Source of the DNA: Halorubrum sp. Boch-26
Lineage (GTDB): Archaea; Halobacteriota; Halobacteria; Halobacteriales; Haloferacaceae
Direction: 5' to 3'
Assembly: GCF_029889805.1 (NCBI RefSeq)
Contig: NZ_JARANT010000018.1
Coordinates: 1-37,576, forward strand
Length of the DNA: 37,576 nt
The translations under genes and the position numbers were made by a program. Numbering within the stretch: the first letter of the stretch is position 1; the number at the start of each line of letters is the position of its first letter. The notes under the pieces were generated by a model. That model was not told the DNA's origin. It searched no databases and was given only the letters and a program-made list of their open reading frames with translations. Of the stretch, positions 34,732 through 37,576 are shown piece after piece.

Positions 34732-35796
34732 GTGTCGTTCTCACATCGCCGGGTCCGTCCGCAACACGGGGTCTACGCGCTGGGAACGTTCTGCGTCGGG
34801 CTCGGGATCGGCCATCTCGTCACCGAGGGCGAGGGGCTGGGAACGGGGTTAGAGGCGTTCGTGATCTGCGGCATCTCCCTCCTCGTCGTCGCCACCGGAT
34901 ACCGGCTCCCGGACCGGCCGATCTCCCGGTCCGGACAGTGGCGGGCGCTCCGAACGGCGGTCGGCGTGGCCGGATCGTTCGCGCTCCTCGCGCTCGCCGT
35001 CTGGCTGATATGGGCGCTGGAGGGGAACCAGACGGAGTTCACCTTCCTCCTCGCGTTCGCGACCGCCCTCGGCTCTGCGGTCGGTATCCGCAGCGGGCTG
35101 TACGCGGTCGAGGCCGACGAGCGGCTCAACGAAGCCCGCGACCTGACCAAGCTGTTGACGATCAACCAGCGCGTGCTGCGGCACAACCTCCGGAACGAAC
35201 TCGCCGTCGCGCTCGGCAACCTCGACAACATCGATCGGCGCGATCACGGCCCGGAGACGGCCGAGGACGTGCGGACCGCACAGACCCACCTGGAGAGCCT
35301 CCTCGAAACGACCGACCGCACGCGCGAGATCGTCTCGATCTGGAACACCGACAAGCGCGAGACGTTTCGCCTCCAAGCGCTGTTAGAGAGGCGGGTCGAG
35401 GCGGTCGGGGAGACGTATCCGGACGTGTCGATAGAGACGGAGTTCGACGGCGACCCCCGCGTGGAGTCGCATCCGACGCTGCCGACGGCGATCGAGGAGG
35501 CGCTCCGCAACGCGGCCGAGCACACGCCGACCGACGTCGCGGTGAGCGTCACGCTCCGCAGGGACCAGACTGGAGCGGCGGTCGTCGATATCGCCGACAC
35601 CGGGGCCGGGATCCCGAAGTTCAACGTGGACGCGATCGAGAGCCCGGAGGAGACGCCGCTCGTCCACACGCAGGGACTCGGGCTCTGGATCATCTACTGG
35701 ACCGTCGAGACGTCGGACGGACTGTTCGAGCTGCTTGAGAACGACCCCACCGGGACCGTCATCCGAATCACGCTGGAGACCGTCGAGGAGCCCTGA
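34732..35796 (+). CDS. Membrane-bound sensor histidine kinase, paralogue of the one at 2.9 kb
   Basis: 354 residues from a GTG start. Four hydrophobic segments (about 13-30, 40-56, 78-95 and 103-118) are followed by RVLRHNLRNEL with His151, N-box EALRNAAEHTP, G1 box ADTGAGIP and G2 region QGLGLWI. It shares the same architecture and many exact stretches (RSGxWRA, LYAVxADExL, SHPTLPTAIEEAL-like) with the first kinase in this window. The in-frame GTG at 34615 would add 39 residues not present in the paralogue; the TATA box 25 bases upstream of 34732 decides the start. No response regulator adjoins it. Confidence 0.87.
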   Translation: MSFSHRRVRPQHGVYALGTFCVGLGIGHLVTEGEGLGTGLEAFVICGISLLVVATGYRLPDRPISRSGQWRALRTAVGVAGSFALLALAVWLIWALEGNQTEFTFLLAFATALGSAVGIRSGLYAVEADERLNEARDLTKLLTINQRVLRHNLRNELAVALGNLDNIDRRDHGPETAEDVRTAQTHLESLLETTDRTREIVSIWNTDKRETFRLQALLERRVEAVGETYPDVSIETEFDGDPRVESHPTLPTAIEEALRNAAEHTPTDVAVSVTLRRDQTGAAVVDIADTGAGIPKFNVDAIESPEETPLVHTQGLGLWIIYWTVETSDGLFELLENDPTGTVIRITLETVEEP

Positions 35797-35930
35797 ACGA
35801 GACGCCGATCGTCTGATCGTCTGTCGCCCGGACGACGGGAGCGTCCGCTTCGTTCCGGGCGGCGATCGAGACTCCGGGACTCGTGGCGATCGCCCTGCCG
35901 AGAGACAGTATTGCATAACGCATACAAACA

Positions 35931-35937
35931 CATAAGT
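35931..35937 (+). promoter_or_regulatory. TATA box for the thioredoxin gene
   Basis: CATAAGT centred 28 bases before the ATG at 35962. Confidence 0.4.
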
Positions 35938-35961
35938 CGGCGCGGTCCGTACGAGAAGCCG

Positions 35962-36393
35962 ATGCCTGAGGAAATCGAAGAGATCCGGCGGCAGAAACTC
36001 GAGGAGCTGCGGAACCGAGACGGGACGGACGAGACCGGCGAGGCGAACGCGACCGACGAGACGGAGCCGCGAAGTCCGTCCGAACCGATCCCGGTCGACG
36101 GGAAGGCGGAACTGACCGAGACCGTCGCCGAGCACGACGTCGTGTTGGTCGACTTCTACGCCGACTGGTGCGGCCCGTGTCAGATGCTCGAACCGGTCGT
36201 CGAAACGGTCGCCGCCGAGACGGACGCGGCCGTGGCGAAGGTCGACGTCGACGCGGACCAAGGGCTCGCCGCCGAGCACGGCGTCCGAGGGGTCCCGACG
36301 CTGCTCCTGTTCGCCGACGGGCAACCGGCCGAGCGCCTCGTGGGGATGCAGGACGAAGCGCGGCTCCGCTCCGTGATCGAGGAGCACGCCTGA
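35962..36393 (+). CDS. Thioredoxin with an N-terminal helical extension
   Basis: 143 residues. The thioredoxin fold begins at about residue 45, with the redox motif WCGPC at 69-73 in DFYADWCGPCQML and the cis-proline in RGVPTLLLF. The first 45 residues are a charged extension (IEEIRRQKLEEL, then acidic), a common haloarchaeal variant. It reduces protein disulfides using a thioredoxin reductase not present here. The ATG at 35962 is set by a TATA-like box 28 bases upstream; an earlier in-frame start at 35911 overlaps that box. Confidence 0.94.
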   Translation: MPEEIEEIRRQKLEELRNRDGTDETGEANATDETEPRSPSEPIPVDGKAELTETVAEHDVVLVDFYADWCGPCQMLEPVVETVAAETDAAVAKVDVDADQGLAAEHGVRGVPTLLLFADGQPAERLVGMQDEARLRSVIEEHA

Positions 36394-36444
36394 TCCGCCC
36401 GAACGCATGAAAGGACCCGAATCGACGCCGCGCGCCGACCGCAG

Positions 36445-37576
36445 ATGAGCGACGCGACCCCGGTCGAGTACGTCCGGAATCACCGGGAGGAGCTGACTGC
36501 TCTCGCCCTCGACCTCCTCGCGATCGACACGTCGAACCCGCCGGGCGACACGCGCGAGATCGTCGGCGCGATCGAGGCGTTCCTCGACCCGCTCCCGGTC
36601 GAGGTCGAGCGCGTCGCGGTCGACCCGGCGAAGCCGAACCTCCTCGTTCGGCTCGCCGGCGAGTCAGACCGAGCCCTGCTGTACAACGGCCACCTCGACA
36701 CGGTGCCGTTCGACGCCGACGCGTGGACGCGCGATCCGCTCGGCGAACGCGTCGATGACCGGGTCTACGGCCGCGGCGCGACCGACATGAAGGGCGCCGT
36801 GGCGTCGATGCTGTTCGCGGTCAGGGCGTTCGCGGCGACCGACACGGAGCCGCCGGCCGACCTGCTGTTCGCGCTCGTGAGCGACGAGGAGGTCGGAGGC
36901 GACGCCGGGCTGCCGGCGCTCCTGGAGGCGGATCGGCTCGAGGCGGACGCCTGCGTGATCGGCGAGCCGACCTGCGAGGCGGACCGCCACTCAGTCACGG
37001 TCGCCGACCGCGGCAGCATCTGGCTGACCCTCGAGGCGACCGGCGAGGGGGCGCACGGCTCGCGCCCGACGCTCGGCGTGAACGCGATCGACCGCCTCTA
37101 CGGCGCAGTCGAGGTGTTTCGCGACCGCTTCGGGTCCGATCGACTGGACATCGACGCCGACGTCGAGCCGATCGTCGAGGAGTCGGTCGAGTACTACGCT
37201 CCGACGATGGGCGTGGAAGCCGCCCGAGACCTGTTCCGGTACCCCTCGATCAACCTCGGCGTCTTCGAGGGCGGCGACGCGGTGAACAGCGTTCCGGAGT
37301 CGGCCCGCGCCGAGATCGACGTGCGACTGACCGCGGGCGTCCGGACGCCGGACGTGCTCTCGCGGATCCGGAGCTGCGTCGCCGACTGCGAGGGGATCGC
37401 GATCACCGACGTCTCGTGGAGCGTCGGCACCGCGGAGGCGCCCGACAGCCCGCTGGTCGAAGCGGTGGCGTCGACCGCGGCCGACGTCACGGGCGACCGC
37501 GTCTTCCGACGGAGCGCGACGGGCGGCGGCGACGCGAAGACGCTCCGGAACGCCGGCGTGCCGCCCGTCGAGTACG
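36445..37576 (+). CDS. M20 family metallopeptidase (ArgE/DapE/ACY1 type), truncated by window end
   Basis: At least 377 residues are in the window; no stop is reached. The zinc ligands and catalytic residues are visible: LLYNGHLDTVPF (metal His and Asp), YGRGATDMKG (bridging Asp) and LVSDEEVGGD (catalytic and metal Glu). The family's lid/dimerisation domain follows from GSIWLTLEATGEGAHGSRP. Substrate cannot be decided: acetylornithine, succinyl-diaminopimelate and acylamino acids are all possible. The ATG at 36445 precedes a typical family start (VEYVRNHREELTALALDLL). Confidence 0.92.
   Translation, partial: MSDATPVEYVRNHREELTALALDLLAIDTSNPPGDTREIVGAIEAFLDPLPVEVERVAVDPAKPNLLVRLAGESDRALLYNGHLDTVPFDADAWTRDPLGERVDDRVYGRGATDMKGAVASMLFAVRAFAATDTEPPADLLFALVSDEEVGGDAGLPALLEADRLEADACVIGEPTCEADRHSVTVADRGSIWLTLEATGEGAHGSRPTLGVNAIDRLYGAVEVFRDRFGSDRLDIDADVEPIVEESVEYYAPTMGVEAARDLFRYPSINLGVFEGGDAVNSVPESARAEIDVRLTAGVRTPDVLSRIRSCVADCEGIAITDVSWSVGTAEAPDSPLVEAVASTAADVTGDRVFRRSATGGGDAKTLRNAGVPPVEY

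Overview
The window is a stretch of haloarchaeal chromosome, most like Halorubrum or a close relative. This is inferred from the high GC content, the very acidic Asp/Glu-rich proteins, haloarchaeal-type TATA boxes about 25-28 bases before many start codons (leaderless transcripts), and gene types such as RHN(I/L)RNEL-type histidine kinases and the haloarchaeal e-MtaB tRNA methylthiotransferase. No insertion sequences, integrases, CRISPR arrays or rRNA genes were seen. There is one tRNA gene, tRNA-Ser(GGA).

Layout. 1-4 kb: a small membrane protein, a long-chain acyl-CoA synthetase and a four-helix membrane histidine kinase. 4-9 kb: e-MtaB, tRNA-Ser with an unexplained structured stretch downstream, a DUF2267 protein, a four-CBS protein with a hibernation-factor-like C-terminus, deoxyribose-phosphate aldolase and a winged-helix regulator. 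9-15.4 kb: a large receiver-GAF-PAS-GAF histidine kinase, then succinyl-CoA synthetase (sucC-sucD) and fumarase (fumC), consecutive steps of the TCA cycle. 15.5-21 kb: a half-size EamA transporter, a BolA protein, a methyltransferase, a degenerate FtsZ-like protein with a zinc ribbon, a ribbon-helix-helix regulator, a V4R-like protein, a divergent pair of HTH regulators and a Rieske protein.

21-33.8 kb is the clearest functional unit: an aerobic carbon monoxide dehydrogenase locus. On the minus strand nine genes run coxG-coxM-coxS-coxL-xdhC(YHS fusion)-moxR/coxD-coxE(VWA)-DUF364-xdhC, mostly joined by 4-base stop/start overlaps. CoxL carries the form I active-site motif AYRCSFR. Divergently transcribed moeA and a MocA-type nucleotidyltransferase would supply molybdenum cofactor, probably its cytosine dinucleotide form. 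An AT-rich divergent promoter region separates the two arms.

33.8-37.6 kb: a 22-bp tandem repeat, an AbrB-like orphan of 51 residues, a small winged-helix-like protein, a second histidine kinase paralogous to the one at 2.9 kb, a thioredoxin and the start of an M20 peptidase that runs off the window.

The most novel items are the FtsZ-like protein that has lost its N-terminal GTP-binding loops but kept the T7 catalytic-loop residues and gained a zinc ribbon, the CBS/hibernation-factor fusion, the XdhC-YHS and DUF364 proteins inside a CO dehydrogenase operon, and the structured element between tRNA-Ser and e-MtaB.
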